Positions 51,901 to 61,918 are shown, counted from the first letter of the stretch. The stretch is 64,000 nt of DNA from Tridacna crocea (GCA_943736015.1 OX031065.1:42608427-42672426), one strand, 5' to 3'. Made by a program: numbers and translations. Notes: generated by a model not told the origin, from the letters alone.

Positions 51901-52379
51901 AGGAAACTTCAACTTACATGTTCATCAGAATTCTCCGTATCATTCACCAGATCGTCGACCTCGTAAACGTACAATATATTTGTCACTTTGATAGCGATTC
52001 AGATTCAATATGATTTGTGAACTGGAGTGTATGAATCATAATGACACAATTTTATGACGTGTTATATTGATCTTTACAAGTTTAGAAAGCGGTTTTATTC
52101 AAACAGTTAAAAGTTAATGATCTATCTGCATTGCTTTGATTCTTATTTTCACACAATCAAGAATACGTTCTAGATATAGTTTATGAAAAATGTCTTTACT
52201 ACACATTTAGACTCTTTATTTACTAAAAAAGCAATGGGACTATTTAACTTGTGTATGTCTACACACGTTGCTAACCAAAGTACCCATGTAAACATACGGC
52301 ATATACTTGGATGTACGATGTTTTTCAGGTTGTAATTCGTTTTATGCGATAAATAGAATCTCACATTCTTGTTTATGTA
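51901..52379. other. Right part of the composite insertion, no gene
   Basis: AT-rich sequence between the recombinase remnant and the palindrome at 52380; no repeat matched. Confidence 0.45.
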
Positions 52380-52476
52380 TTATCATCTTTATCAAACTCG
52401 TTGACTAAAATGTATATGACGCTCGCCAAGGCTCGCATCATATAATTTTAGTCAACTCGTTTGATAAAAATGATAA
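52380..52476. repeat. Palindrome near the right end of the composite insertion
   Basis: ttatcatctttatcaaactc, gttgactaaaatgtatatga and cgctcgcc / ggctcgcatcatataatttt, agtcaactcgtttgataaaa. Near-perfect stem. Confidence 0.8.
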
Positions 52477-52745
52477 AAGACTACAGAAACACTCATGTAA
52501 GATCCTCTGTGTCTTCTTCGGAGGCTATGTTTGAAGCTTCGTCTGTGTATTTCCGGTATGTAAATGAGCGAGTTGCCCATGTAAAAATAGACCGTGTTTC
52601 TCGTCGGTGTAATTCTGGGCCGTAAGAAATCTCGAATTCGCCTCCTTGTGACATTGTTTTCGACCACTGTGGTTTATGGATGAAAATTAAAAGGCTTTGG
52701 GAGTATAAGGATGATTTTTCTGTATTTCTGAAAAGCCACCTTTAA

Positions 52746-53256
52746 CCCCCTTTCATTTTGTAAGAGAACGTATTGACTCAGTTTTTAATGCTGACATGAA
52801 CAATGCCTTCTCAAGCAAGTGCTTAGAATTAAGTTAAAATATTCGAATTACAGCTCTATCTAAAGCGGAAAATTAAAGTGTTTGGGAATTACACGAATTA
52901 CGTCATCCCTAGTTAAGAGTTCAAGTGAGTAAAATTCTCAATCCTCCAGTTCTTCCTTTGAAGTTAGCGGGGAAAAGAAAACGTTGAAATGCATGTCAAG
53001 CGAACAAAGCCGAACAATTTGTATTATCTATCTTAGAGCACAATGCACTACCTAACCGCACTGTATAAAGCGAATGAATAAAAGGGCGTAAAGAACTAAA
53101 AGGAAGATCGAGAACACGTGACCCTTTACTGTAAACATTTCGTGTTCCGGCAAATCAGGGGAGAAAAGGTTTTAGGAACTTTGTTGTATATGATAAAAAT
53201 GCGGGTTACCAGCTTAGTGGAAAAAGGAGGAAATGCCGATAACAAACATGGAGAAT
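52746..53256. other. No gene seen
   Basis: No supportable frame; a vague R1-like scrap (atgataaaaatgcgggttac, cagcttag) at about 53190. Confidence 0.4.
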
Positions 53257-53458
53257 TTTAACTCTCATTCCTGCTAAAGAAGTGAAATGAAACCCTCAAG
53301 CCGATATTAGAAATCTAAATGTTGCGTTTTTGAAAGCTTTTTTTTAGGGATAATATAATCTCATCATCGGACAGTGTAGATTCAAGATCAGACTGCACAT
53401 TCTGTGCAGCCTAAACTTGATCTACACTATTCGCAAAAGGTCAGCATCCAAGGGGTAA
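53257..53458. repeat. R6 hairpin repeat, nearly whole
   Basis: Left end ttaactctcattcctgctaa, body gaagtgaaatgaaaccctca, hairpin gattcaagatcagactgcac / gtgcagcctaaacttgatct, right end ttcgcaaaaggtcagcatcc. The right TTAA is lost. Confidence 0.8.
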
Positions 53459-53469
53459 AGTCATACCTG

Positions 53470-53665
53470 GGTCCTTATTCACCAACCATTCTTTAGAATA
53501 TTCTTGATCTTATTCTCCAAGGTTTTCTAAATTTGTAAGTAACACAACTTCTGATTGGCTAAATCGAATGGTTTTAGCCAATAAGAAGTTGTGTTACTTA
53601 CAAATGTAGAAAATTCTGGGGAATAAAAAAAGAACGTTCTTAAGAATGGTTGGTGAATACAGGCC
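53470..53665. mobile_element. R2 palindromic MITE, clean copy
   Basis: GGTCCTTATTCACCAACCAT ... ggttggtgaatacaggcc; the inner stem is gtaagtaacacaacttctga / ataagaagttgtgttactta. CTG flanks both sides (53467-53469, 53666-53668), a 3-bp duplication of the same CWG form as at 15917. Confidence 0.85.
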
Positions 53666-53888
53666 CTGGTTTGTCGTATTTGCCATACTTTGTCGTCTGA
53701 ATATGGTGTCAGATTGGACAACCCAAAGTTCTCATTTTTCCCAAATGAAGCAGGATTTGAAAACCTTGCAGGTCGTTTGAAAGTAATGAAATAGTTTATA
53801 TTTGTCAACTTCTGTCACTTTACTCGACAAACCGCAGTGTCATACTTCTAGCCATGCCTGAAGGCCTTATTTACCGTGCATTTTAAAC

Positions 53889-54117
53889 TTAACCACACAA
53901 TCCGCGTGTTTTAACTTTCCTTAAACGTAAAAGTCTGTCAGAAACATTGTGAAAAAAGGGGGAAGATGCTGGTAGTCAGCATTTCTCCCTTTCCCGCAAT
54001 GTTTTGCCCCTATCAGGTACTAATTAGACCACTTTTGCCAGCTTGATTTGAATTTGTCGTCTGCAGCAGCGTGGAATTTGAGCCAGTCCAGCACTTTGTC
54101 GTTTTCCAAAAGATTAA
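53889..54117 (-). repeat. R1 hairpin MITE, diverged
   Basis: TTAA both ends. Hairpin centre gtagtcagc, one arm a base short (catttctccctttcccgc). Left segment aatttgtcgtctgcagcagc. Confidence 0.8.
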
Positions 54118-54262
54118 CGTATTTATAGATTCTTTGGTAGGAATAACAAAGCCCGAGCTTTGATGCATCGTCTTGTGGTATTTTACCATTTTTGTTCAAA
54201 TTATACGGTTGTGGTCAAAGGAACCACTCACATGCAAAACTTTTAGTTGTGGACTTCGAATA

Positions 54263-55140
54263 TTAGAGATTATTTCACAACTACAACTTAACGTCCAATG
54301 AAATCGCTTTGATATTGCCACGTGAGTACAGAATATCTTAGCCATATTAGACGCTGTATAGTCAATTGTGGATTTTTTTTTCAGAGCGAGGCAAGAGTCC
54401 AAAATAGAATTTTCAGAACGAGGCAAGAGTCTAATGTGGATTTTTCAAAACGAGGCTACAGTCCCAAATATCGATACTGGACCGAAAGAGCAGCCTACCG
54501 AAGTGCGTTGTAAAAAAGAAATTTCAACACCTCCTTTGATACGTTTTGATAGTTTTTTTCATTAATTATTCAAATTGAAATGACCTTATATTTGTCGTTT
54601 AAAGTCAATACGGAAGTGTGAAATGAAGAAGTCCTTTAACATGTCTCGGTGCAATACTGAATTCAGTTGGATGAGTATACTGCAGGACCAGTCTACATTT
54701 TGGAATCGGCTGTCTACTCATACAATAGAATTTTAGAAATTCACACCTACAATTTAATGTCCAGTGAAATCGCTTTAATACTGTCTCATGAGTACAGAGT
54801 ATCTTAGCCATGGATACAGGACGCTGTAGAGTCCAATGTGGATTTATTTAGAACGAGACAAGAGTCCAATATAAAACGAGGCTAGAGTCCCGAGTATCGA
54901 TTTTTGATCGAAAGAGTAGGCTACCGTAGTCTATTGTAAAAAAGCAACATCAAACCCCTCTTTTGATATGTTTTGATTCTTTTTGTGGATTAAAATGGTC
55001 CTATACTTGTCTTTACTTTAAAGTTAACACTGAAGTGAGAAATAAAGAGGACATTTAACATGTTTGCGTACAATACTGAATTCATTTGGATGAGTACACT
55101 GCAGAACCAGTCTATATTTTGGACGAGGTGAAGCCGAGTC
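54263..55140 (+). repeat. Degenerate tandem duplication, unit about 420-465 bp
   Basis: Blocks recur in order: aatcgctttgatattgccac / aatcgctttaatactgtctc; agtacagaatatcttagcca / agtacagagtatcttagcca; gaggctacagtcccaaatat / gaggctagagtcccgagtat; caatactgaattcagttgga / caatactgaattcatttgga. Spacing of matches is 419-466 bp because the second unit has deletions. Confidence 0.82.
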
Positions 55141-55207
55141 CAAAATATAGACTGATTCTACAGTGTACTCATCCAATAAAATTCAGTATTGTACATAAGC
55201 ATGTTAA
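55055..55207. repeat. Long palindrome closing the tandem duplication
   Basis: acatttaacatgtttgcgta, caatactgaattcatttgga, gtctatattttggac pair with gtccaaaatatagactgatt ... gcatgttaaa around gaggtgaagccga. Its left arm is the end of the second tandem unit, so the palindrome arose by inverted duplication of that end, or the tandem units are decayed palindromic elements. Confidence 0.83.
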
Positions 55208-55214
55208 ACAATCT

Positions 55215-55685
55215 CATATAATTGGAGATGTCATCTGACCTCATCAACAGTTGTGAGTTTAAAATGTAGACTGTCACAGAATTTACTGTCTAAATCCCCT
55301 TTTTTGCGAAATTATTCTGATACACAGTCTGTTTCGTCTGGTTTTGTAAATAAAGCGAAATTAAAAAAAAAACTGAAACAGGAAATAGACGTGGTTCAAC
55401 TTTATATGACGAATTTCAGAAAAGATTTATATTAATTTGCTATGGTTGCAACTAACCTCACAAATAACTGTAATTCTTCATTAAGCAAATGAATCTTAGC
55501 AAAAGAAAAAAAAAACAGAAGAATTTCGTTAAAAAGAAAGAGAAGGAAGACCGCTGAAAAAGATCATTCGACTTGAAAACGCGGTAAGAAAATTCAAAAG
55601 ACCGTGAAGTAAATCATGAGGTTTCTACGTGGCGGCTTGAAAACAATGATGCTGACCTCTCCTGGCTTCTATTGTAAAGAAGCGA
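55215..55685 (+). repeat. R9 dispersed repeat
   Basis: Same order as at 45095: ttggagatgtcatctgacct, acacagtctgtttcgtctgg, gaagaccgctgaaaaagatc, gaggtttctacgtggcggct, tgctgacctctcctggcttc. Confidence 0.75.
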
Positions 55686-55852
55686 ACTTTTTGTAATATA
55701 ATACAGTAAATTTTCTGGTTCAAATACACGCGTCACAAGCGGGTCAAATAACACACGTATAACAGAAAAAAGATTGAATGTCAGAATGTTATTCTATAAT
55801 ATTCGTCCGCCATTCTTAAAAGCAGATTCACGGTTACTACCCTCCACATCAT

Positions 55853-55963
55853 CATCCTCGGATACCCCGGGGTCTCCCTATTTGCTACGCTACATCGATC
55901 CCTATTTGCTACGCTACATCGATGTAGCGTAGCAAATAGGGAGACCCCGGGGTATCCGAGGAT
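55853..55963. repeat. GC-rich long palindrome with internal duplication
   Basis: catcctcggataccccgggg, tctccctatttgctacgcta, catcgat and the full complement. The left arm carries 'ccctatttgctacgctacat' twice, the right arm once, so the extra 24 bp loops out. Contains CCCGGGG near both tips. Confidence 0.85.
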
Positions 55964-56072
55964 GCCACATCATTATTTGTCGCATTTTCGTATACCGTTT
56001 TCGGATAAAATGTCAATAATTGCCATATTTTGTTGTTAAAAATTGTACGTACATTGTTTAAGGAATATTATA

Positions 56073-56635
56073 TTAAAGGTGGCCCTTCAGATTTTGGGAC
56101 GAAAATTGTACAAAAATGCAAAAAAATCATCCTTGTACTCCCAAAGCCTTTTAATTTTCATTTATAAAACCCCAGTGGTCGAACACCGTCCAACAACACG
56201 AGAAATTAGAGATTTACTACAGCCCAGGTCGACACCGACGGGAAACACGTTCTATTTTTAGACGATCAATTCACTCATATACATACAGGAATACACAGAC
56301 GAAATTTCGAACACTGCGTCCGAAGAAGACATTATGGAAAATAATTATTACATGTTTGTTATGAAATGGAATTTAAGCGTTATGAGTCACGTGCCAGTCA
56401 TTAGGCATTCCCGAAATGCTTTATTGATTTTTGGCGCGAAATCTAAAAATACCTTAAGAGGCTACGTAGCCTTTTAAGGGAATACCATCAAAAAACATTT
56501 TTTTTTTTTTTGTAATTTTATGAATCTTAATTATTGATGATTTGTATTGTTTTTTCATATAATTTCAGTGATATATATATTTTTTAATTTGGTGAGATGT
56601 AAAAATTCTAAATACCCACCTTTAAAGTGACTTTC
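56073..56635 (-). mobile_element. R8 element, TTAA-bounded, inverse copy
   Basis: ttaaaggtggcccttcagat at one end and tctaaatacccacctttaa at the other. Matches 28771-29314 along its whole length, with T-run length differences. 563 bp. Confidence 0.87.
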
Positions 56636-56772
56636 CAGTGACTTATATTAAATTTTGCATCACACTGCGTAAGATTTCATTGACATATCGCTCGACCTTC
56701 AGTCTCGCGCGATATCAAATTTTCTTAAGCTGGTCTAATCAAATACATATACAAACACTAAGTTACTACAAC

Positions 56773-56868
56773 ATAATGTCGGTTTACTTTCAAAACCTCG
56801 TAACTAAACCTCGTAACTACAGCTTGAAACAAGCTGTAGTTATGACGTTTTGGAAGATAATATTCCGT
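56773..56868. repeat. R7 palindrome with a small duplication
   Basis: gtcggtttactttcaaaacc; the left arm has 'cctcgtaacta' twice; right arm tagttatgacgttttggaag. Loop gaaac. Confidence 0.83.
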
Positions 56869-57751
56869 ATATATTGACCAAGCATTGACTAAGCATTCTA
56901 AATTGCGACATTATTTAAACTCTGAATTCAGTAACTTAAACATTTTCTGATTCGTTGCCTTTATCTTTATCTTATGAAATGATAATCATTTTTGTACTTT
57001 CCTGCCAAATGTTGTCCCTGATGGTTGAAAGGTTGCACAGATTACGGCAGACAAAAAATGTTTTAATCTATTGCTAGCCAAAGACATAGTTTCCAGTTTA
57101 AATCGAAGACAAAATCCCAGGCGTCTCTTTATCCTATGACAGAACCATTTTTATTAAATTCACGACATTTGAGAAAAACAGTTTACACATGGACGGAACA
57201 CTTGGAGGAGGAGAAAATCGCCCCCTTTTTTTATTAATCCTTCAAAAAATGCTTTATAGTTAACATTAAAGGCCATCTGTGGCAAACGCTTTACGGGACA
57301 AGAGTACATAAAAAAAATTAATCCAGTCTGTTCCCTCTCCCTGTCATCATTGGTTTTAAAAAAGCTTCCTACCTCAGCAAAAGGAGACAAACCAGCTTGA
57401 ACATTCTGGGCGAGGTATCATTGTCACGTGAGTTGACGGGCAGGTTTACGACCTATGTAGACGGATGGCACAAGCCCAGCACCCACGCACCCATAAGTTC
57501 TGTCAGAAAGCCTGTCAGCGCTCGCCATAATTTTTTCACCTTTTAGGGAAATCAATTAACATTAATTAGCATAATTAGCCAATTTTTGTCAAATTTTTAC
57601 AGAAAACAAATTTTTCCACGATAAAAGGCGTTCAACAATTTGCGGTTTTAAAAAGAAATAAAACAGTCAAAGAAATGTCAACTGAGATCCTTGAAGAGTA
57701 AACCCAAAAGCTGCCGTACGTGAATCAGTGCACGTTTGCAGACAATATTGC
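56869..57751. other. No gene seen
   Basis: No family member recognised in about 880 bp. A - frame of 76 codons at 57160 shows no conserved features. Confidence 0.4.
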
Positions 57752-57973
57752 TTCACCCTTTACTCTACAGATAGTCATTTCTACACATTGCTTGTAGGAG
57801 CATTTGGAAAACATTGTGGCAAAAGGTGAAATTGCTCGTGACGAGCAATTTCACCTTTTGTCACAATGATTTCTATGATATAAAAAGGTGTTATTTACAC
57901 ATAAGAAACGGATTTGTCCTTGCTATGGTCAATTAGAGATGCCATAGAAATGCCTTATTAGGTAAAGGGTTAA
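57752..57973 (-). mobile_element. R1b subfamily copy
   Basis: Arms ggcaaaaggtgaaattgctc and gagcaatttcaccttttgtc around gtgac. Left TTAA at 57970-57973; the right end is caccctttactctacagata. An 8-bp gap near the left end. Confidence 0.87.
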
Positions 57974-58029
57974 GATAACACAGCACAAAGGCCTGGTGCA
58001 GTCCGATTTTTGATCTATTTTTTATGCAA

Positions 58030-58643
58030 AAAATAAAACATGTGTATTTAAAGTGATTTTTCTTTTGTAAAAAGAAATGCATGCAATATTACAGAAAATG
58101 GGATGTGAAGCGCAGTAAAATGTGCGCATTTTGTGCTCAAAGAAGGATTGGCCGTTTCGCAACAGGTACTTCCGGCTGTTTTAAAGAGATCAAATATGAC
58201 GCCATCGTACTTATTTAAATACGATTCCTCCAATCAAGGAGTTTTATTGATCGTTTGACGTTACCACGAAGTTTGTGCAACATTCTGGTGTGAAATCTAA
58301 AAACAGTGGATGGGGGAAAAATCTTTAAAGGCGTCCGTTAACGAAATACCACTGAAAATGATTTTACTTTTATTTACTATTCACTTTTCCAGAACAATGT
58401 TTATGTTATTTTGAAGAAATTTCCGTGTTTGAACCAACACAACATCTGATTAGGTAAACCAAAATGTTTAGGCAATCGGCTGTTTTGTTGGTTTCTAAAT
58501 CTAAAATAAGTCTACGAATGAAACAAAGAACGATTTGTAAGTACAGGCGCAGACAGATGATTATCATGGCCTGTGCAATGTACCGTTCACTTGTGTTACC
58601 AGCTAGTTGAGCCATTCAGGGCATCTATTGCACTTTTGATCAG
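58030..58643. other. No gene seen
   Basis: A few R2-like words (aaccaacacaacatctgatt, aggtaaacca) at about 58430; otherwise unassigned. Confidence 0.4.
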
Positions 58644-58866
58644 TTAACCTTTAGGGCGCTTAGCGCCACTCACTGACCTTTTGCGAACACTGTAGATCAA
58701 GATCAGACTGCACAGAACGTGCAGTCTGATCTTGGATCTACACCGTCCGATAAGGAGATATATTTTTCTCCAAGAAAATCAATTTGGAGTAGCATTATTC
58801 GGGTTTGTAACACGTTACTATCGCCTTGAAAGTTGAACTTTACATAATGTAACGGATAAGAGTTAA
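58644..58866 (-). mobile_element. R6 hairpin repeat, TTAA-bounded, clean
   Basis: TTAA at 58644-58647 and 58863-58866. Ends ttaacctttagggcgcttag and the complement of ttaactcttatccgttacat. Hairpin gatcaagatcagactgcaca / gtgcagtctgatcttggatc. R6 thus shares its target and TTAAC(C/T)(C/T)T ends with R1. Confidence 0.85.
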
Positions 58867-59050
58867 CATGTATTTTGTTGTATATTAAAAAAAAAATAAA
58901 ACAAATGCGACAATGTATTTTTCCTCAGTATCATACCCGGGCTTTTATGACCCAGAGGTATAACATTTTGATAATAGATTTGTGAGAAAAAAAGAAAATG
59001 TTGTGAAGCAGCACTTCTTTATTTTCTTTTCAAATCATGACTTAAACATG

Positions 59051-59262
59051 TTAACTCTTATCCTGCTAAATAACTAAAATGAAAGTTTCATTTCAATAGT
59101 AAAATCCTAAATGCTGTCTTTTCAAAGTTATGATTTTGGGAATAATATCTCCTCATCGGACAGTGTAGATCCAAGATCAGACTGCACGTTCTGTGCAGTC
59201 TGATCTTGATCTACGTTGTCCGCAAACGGTCAGTGAGACGCGATAAGCAGCCAAAGAGTTAA
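59051..59262 (+). mobile_element. R6 hairpin repeat, TTAA-bounded, reference copy
   Basis: ttaactcttatcctgctaaa at the left and agcagccaaagagttaa at the right; stem gatccaagatcagactgcac / gtgcagtctgatcttgatct. 212 bp, no frame. The stem is about 24 bp with a 5-nt tip. Confidence 0.87.
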
Positions 59263-59309
59263 AAGATATTTCTTATCCCGACATAATTATATTGTCCCGA
59301 GCAAATGTT

Positions 59310-59695
59310 CTCAAAATGGACTACTTATCGTAGCAGACCCCTAATAGAAAACAGCTATTTCCACAATAATATCATCCTACAAACTTTGCTATGATTAAAA
59401 AAGAGTGTTATTGTACTGCTTTAACCAAGCCAATTTTCGCTTTTTGTTATTTCTAGAATTATCATTTATAAATCTTAAACCACTATATTTTCATTACAAA
59501 GAGCGATAGTAATTACCTCCCTTTTCTGGAAATTAGGTATCTACAAATAATTTCAAGATAGGAATAAGAAACTTCTGGACGGTTAAAAATGTGCAAAGAT
59601 ATTATACCTGTATAAATCCATATTTATCAACTATCAAGAAAACTTTAATATGCAATGCAGCACCAGTGGTATTAGGGGTACTACCTTAAGAATTG
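59310..59695 (-). repeat. R13 dispersed repeat, longer copy
   Basis: The right part (59512-59695) is the inverse of 752-937. The left part (tatcatcctacaaactttgc, attatcatttataaatctta) matches 20850-21000. The three copies together show a repeat of at least 380 bp. Confidence 0.7.
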
Positions 59696-59734
59696 CTGAT
59701 GTAGGATATCGAGAAATAGCAGTGATAATATTTT

Positions 59735-60125
59735 TCGATATTTCACGGGTACGACCAGTGAAAATACCGATTTTTATGTTCTTCTTGCCAAGGTAAATTG
59801 CGCCTACCTCACAACCAGATGGATATATATGACATCATTTACCTTACATTTCTCGCGCTTGACGTAATATTGTAATGCATTGCTATGCGGGAGGGGTACG
59901 TCACGGGGAATAATGGAAAAGAACCGTACGTTATTTTGATAAAGCTCCTCTCAGAAAGGGTTCATAGCATGAAATAAATAGAAGTTTTGTTTTTTTTTCG
60001 GTAAAAGATCGAAATCTATTTCATCTCGTCAACACCATCGGTAATATTTTCACGAGTGAAAATATTACCGATGGTGTTCACGAAATGAAATAGATTTCGA
60101 TCTTTCACCGATAAAAACAAATATC
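59735..60125 (-). repeat. R10 repeat, inverse copy
   Basis: Inverse of 33240-33655, including gggaggggtacgtcacgggg and the palindromic head gatcgaaatctatttcatct / atgaaatagatttcgatctt. The head palindrome is cleaner here than at 33240. Confidence 0.8.
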
Positions 60126-60252
60126 CCCCATATATTAGGTCTCCAGCAGATCTCCATTACATGTTAATTCGATCATTGTTTTGCCTCAATCGGGACAATG
60201 AATAAGGACAATAAAGTACAGAGAGTCTTCAAGGGAAAAATACGAGGGAACG

Positions 60253-60255
60253 AGG

Positions 60256-60299
<44 letters not shown>

Positions 60300-60300
60300 G
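60253..60300 (+). repeat. (GA)n microsatellite
   Basis: About 20 GA units, interrupted once (gagatagagag). The open - frame across it (LSLSLSLS) is an artefact. Confidence 0.9.
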
Positions 60301-60469
60301 ATTTAAGAAAATCAGGCAAAAGTTCAGACAAACAGAAATATATGGATGATTTTGTCATGCGTAAATACGCACTACGACGTACAAATACTATCAATAAAAT
60401 ACATAAGTCAATAAAATACGATTGTTGGCTTCGTGGAAAGCATATTAAGGACATTTCGACAAGGATATA

Positions 60470-60697
60470 GTAACTCCTTCACAAATAATCCTCAGTTTTA
60501 AAGACACTGCGAGAGAAAGTTTTTAGAAATATTGTGGTAACAGTGAATACTAATATCCGGCATTTTTTTCCCGTTTGCCATGGTGTTCCATACCCTTTCA
60601 AAAACGCATCCAGTCGTTTGAGACTGTTCAATTTGTTATCAGTAACTGTTTGTTAATTTGACCAGTCAGGAATTCTGTTGAATTGTGAAAGGTTAAA
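60470..60697 (-). repeat. R1 hairpin MITE, very old copy
   Basis: Only the plan is left: tccttcacaaataatcctca, gagagaaagtttttagaaat, ccataccctttcaaaaacgc, tttgaccagtcagg. TTAA at 60693-60696. Stem mostly lost. Confidence 0.5.
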
Positions 60698-60717
60698 AAA
60701 TATTGGCCATTCTCTGT

Positions 60718-60860
60718 AAAAAGGGGTTTTCATGCATTTGCGAAAAGTTTCGGCACGGGTCAGCCTGCGCATTCCGCGCAGGCTGACCCGGGCCAAAACT
60801 TTTCGCCATTGGTCAATTATCTGTCTATCCAAGGGCCAGTCTACCTTTTGACTAAGTGTG
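60718..60860. repeat. R5 hairpin repeat, good copy
   Basis: Perfect stem cacgggtcagcctgcgcatt / ccgcgcaggctgacccggg, inside gcgaaaagtttcgg / ccaaaacttttcgc, so the whole stem exceeds 30 bp with three mismatches. Followed by tatccaagggccagtctacc. Confidence 0.82.
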
Positions 60861-60932
60861 TTGTTAAAAAATGACGCAATTATGAATCCATAATTGTAAT
60901 ATCTTACTTGGTATCGGACGTCGCAGAGATGT

Positions 60933-61214
60933 ATTGATCCTTTATCACAAAATTCTTAATTTCAAACGACCCTGACATAGAAGCCTTTTGAAAACATTGT
61001 GGGAAAAGGAGAAAATGCTGGTTAAACTTTTGAAAACATTGTGGAAAAAGGAGAAAATGCTGGAAACCAGCATTTTCTCCTTTTCCCACAATGTTTTCAA
61101 CCCAGCTAGAAGAAATAAAAAATCAATTTTTGAGTTACGATTATTTTGTCGTCTGCAAGAGGTTTCAATTTTGACTAGTCCAATTTTTTTTTTGGTCGTT
61201 TGGTAAAGAGTTAA
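60933..61214 (-). repeat. R1 copy with a duplicated left stem arm
   Basis: cttttgaaaacattgtggga, aaaggagaaaatgctgg occurs twice in tandem (about 60985-61021 and 61027-61062) before a single right arm. Left TTAA at 61211-61214. Confidence 0.85.
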
Positions 61215-61383
61215 GCCCCGTTTTGCCGGAGCATGGCTGGTTTATTTATTGTATTACAAAGAAAAGAAGATAGGCGTTAGAGCTCAAAGATCTATGGATC
61301 ATGTTTACATAACCACATGAAAGGGAAAGTGCACTTTAAGATTTGAATAACTTCTGACATTTGATCATTGTAAATGTTCATCC

Positions 61384-61615
61384 TTCAACCGTTTACCAAA
61401 CAATCAACGGTTTCTACGACCCTGAGATAGAAGCCTTTTGAAAACATTGTGGGGAAAAAGGAGAAAATGCTGATAAACAGCATTTTCTCCTTTTTTCCCA
61501 CAATGTTTTTACCCGATCAAAGTCAGAAATTATCATATTAACGAGATTTAATTTGTATTTGCAGATGCTTTGAATTTGGTCCTGTCCAAAACTTTGTTGT
61601 TCGGTAAGAAATTAA
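61384..61615 (-). repeat. R1 hairpin MITE
   Basis: Hairpin symmetric but with centre tgataaaca in place of tggtaacca, and the stem lengthened in both arms (ggggaaaaaggag / ctccttttttccc). Left TTAA at 61612-61615. Confidence 0.87.
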
Positions 61616-61617
61616 AC

Positions 61618-61702
61618 ATAGCGTCGGTTTGCTTCCAAAACCTCGTAACTACAACTTGTTTCAAGCTGTAGTTACGAGGTTTTGGAGGCAAACCGACGAT
61701 AG
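61618..61702. repeat. R7 palindrome, best copy
   Basis: gcgtcggtttgcttccaaaa / ttttggaggcaaaccgacga; both arms carry gc where others have ac (paired change tttGcttcc / ggaggCaaa). Loop gtttc. Confidence 0.9.
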
Positions 61703-61794
61703 ATAAACTGCAAAATTTTAGAATAAATTAAGGTCAAACACATTGACTGAAAAAAAATCCAATGGAATCAATCAATGGACTATTTGTGTCTTTC

Positions 61795-61918
61795 AGAAGA
61801 TACAAAACATCGTGAGAAAAGGAGAAATGCTAATTTTCCTACAGTGTTTCCTTCTTTTCCCGGGACTTTTTCGAAAGCATTCTTCCTCACGACAGTTGAT
61901 TGTTTTCGAAAGGGTTAA
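61795..61918 (+). repeat. R1 fragment
   Basis: aaacatcgtgagaaaaggag, aaatgctaattttcc and cgaaagcattcttcctcacg; TTAA at 61915-61918. Left half lost. Confidence 0.55.

Larger units (their letters stand above)
49015..52745 (+). repeat. R8 element split by a 3.3-kb composite insertion
   Basis: The left part (TTAAAGGTGGGTATTTACAT to ttattttccataa, 49015-49246) and right part (gtcttcttcggaggctatgt to aaagccacctttaa, 52511-52745) align to consecutive segments of the intact R8 at 28771. Everything between is later insertion. Confidence 0.83.

Noticed and set aside
60173-60454. Ser/Leu-rich 93-codon frame
   Set aside because: Created by the (GA)n microsatellite.
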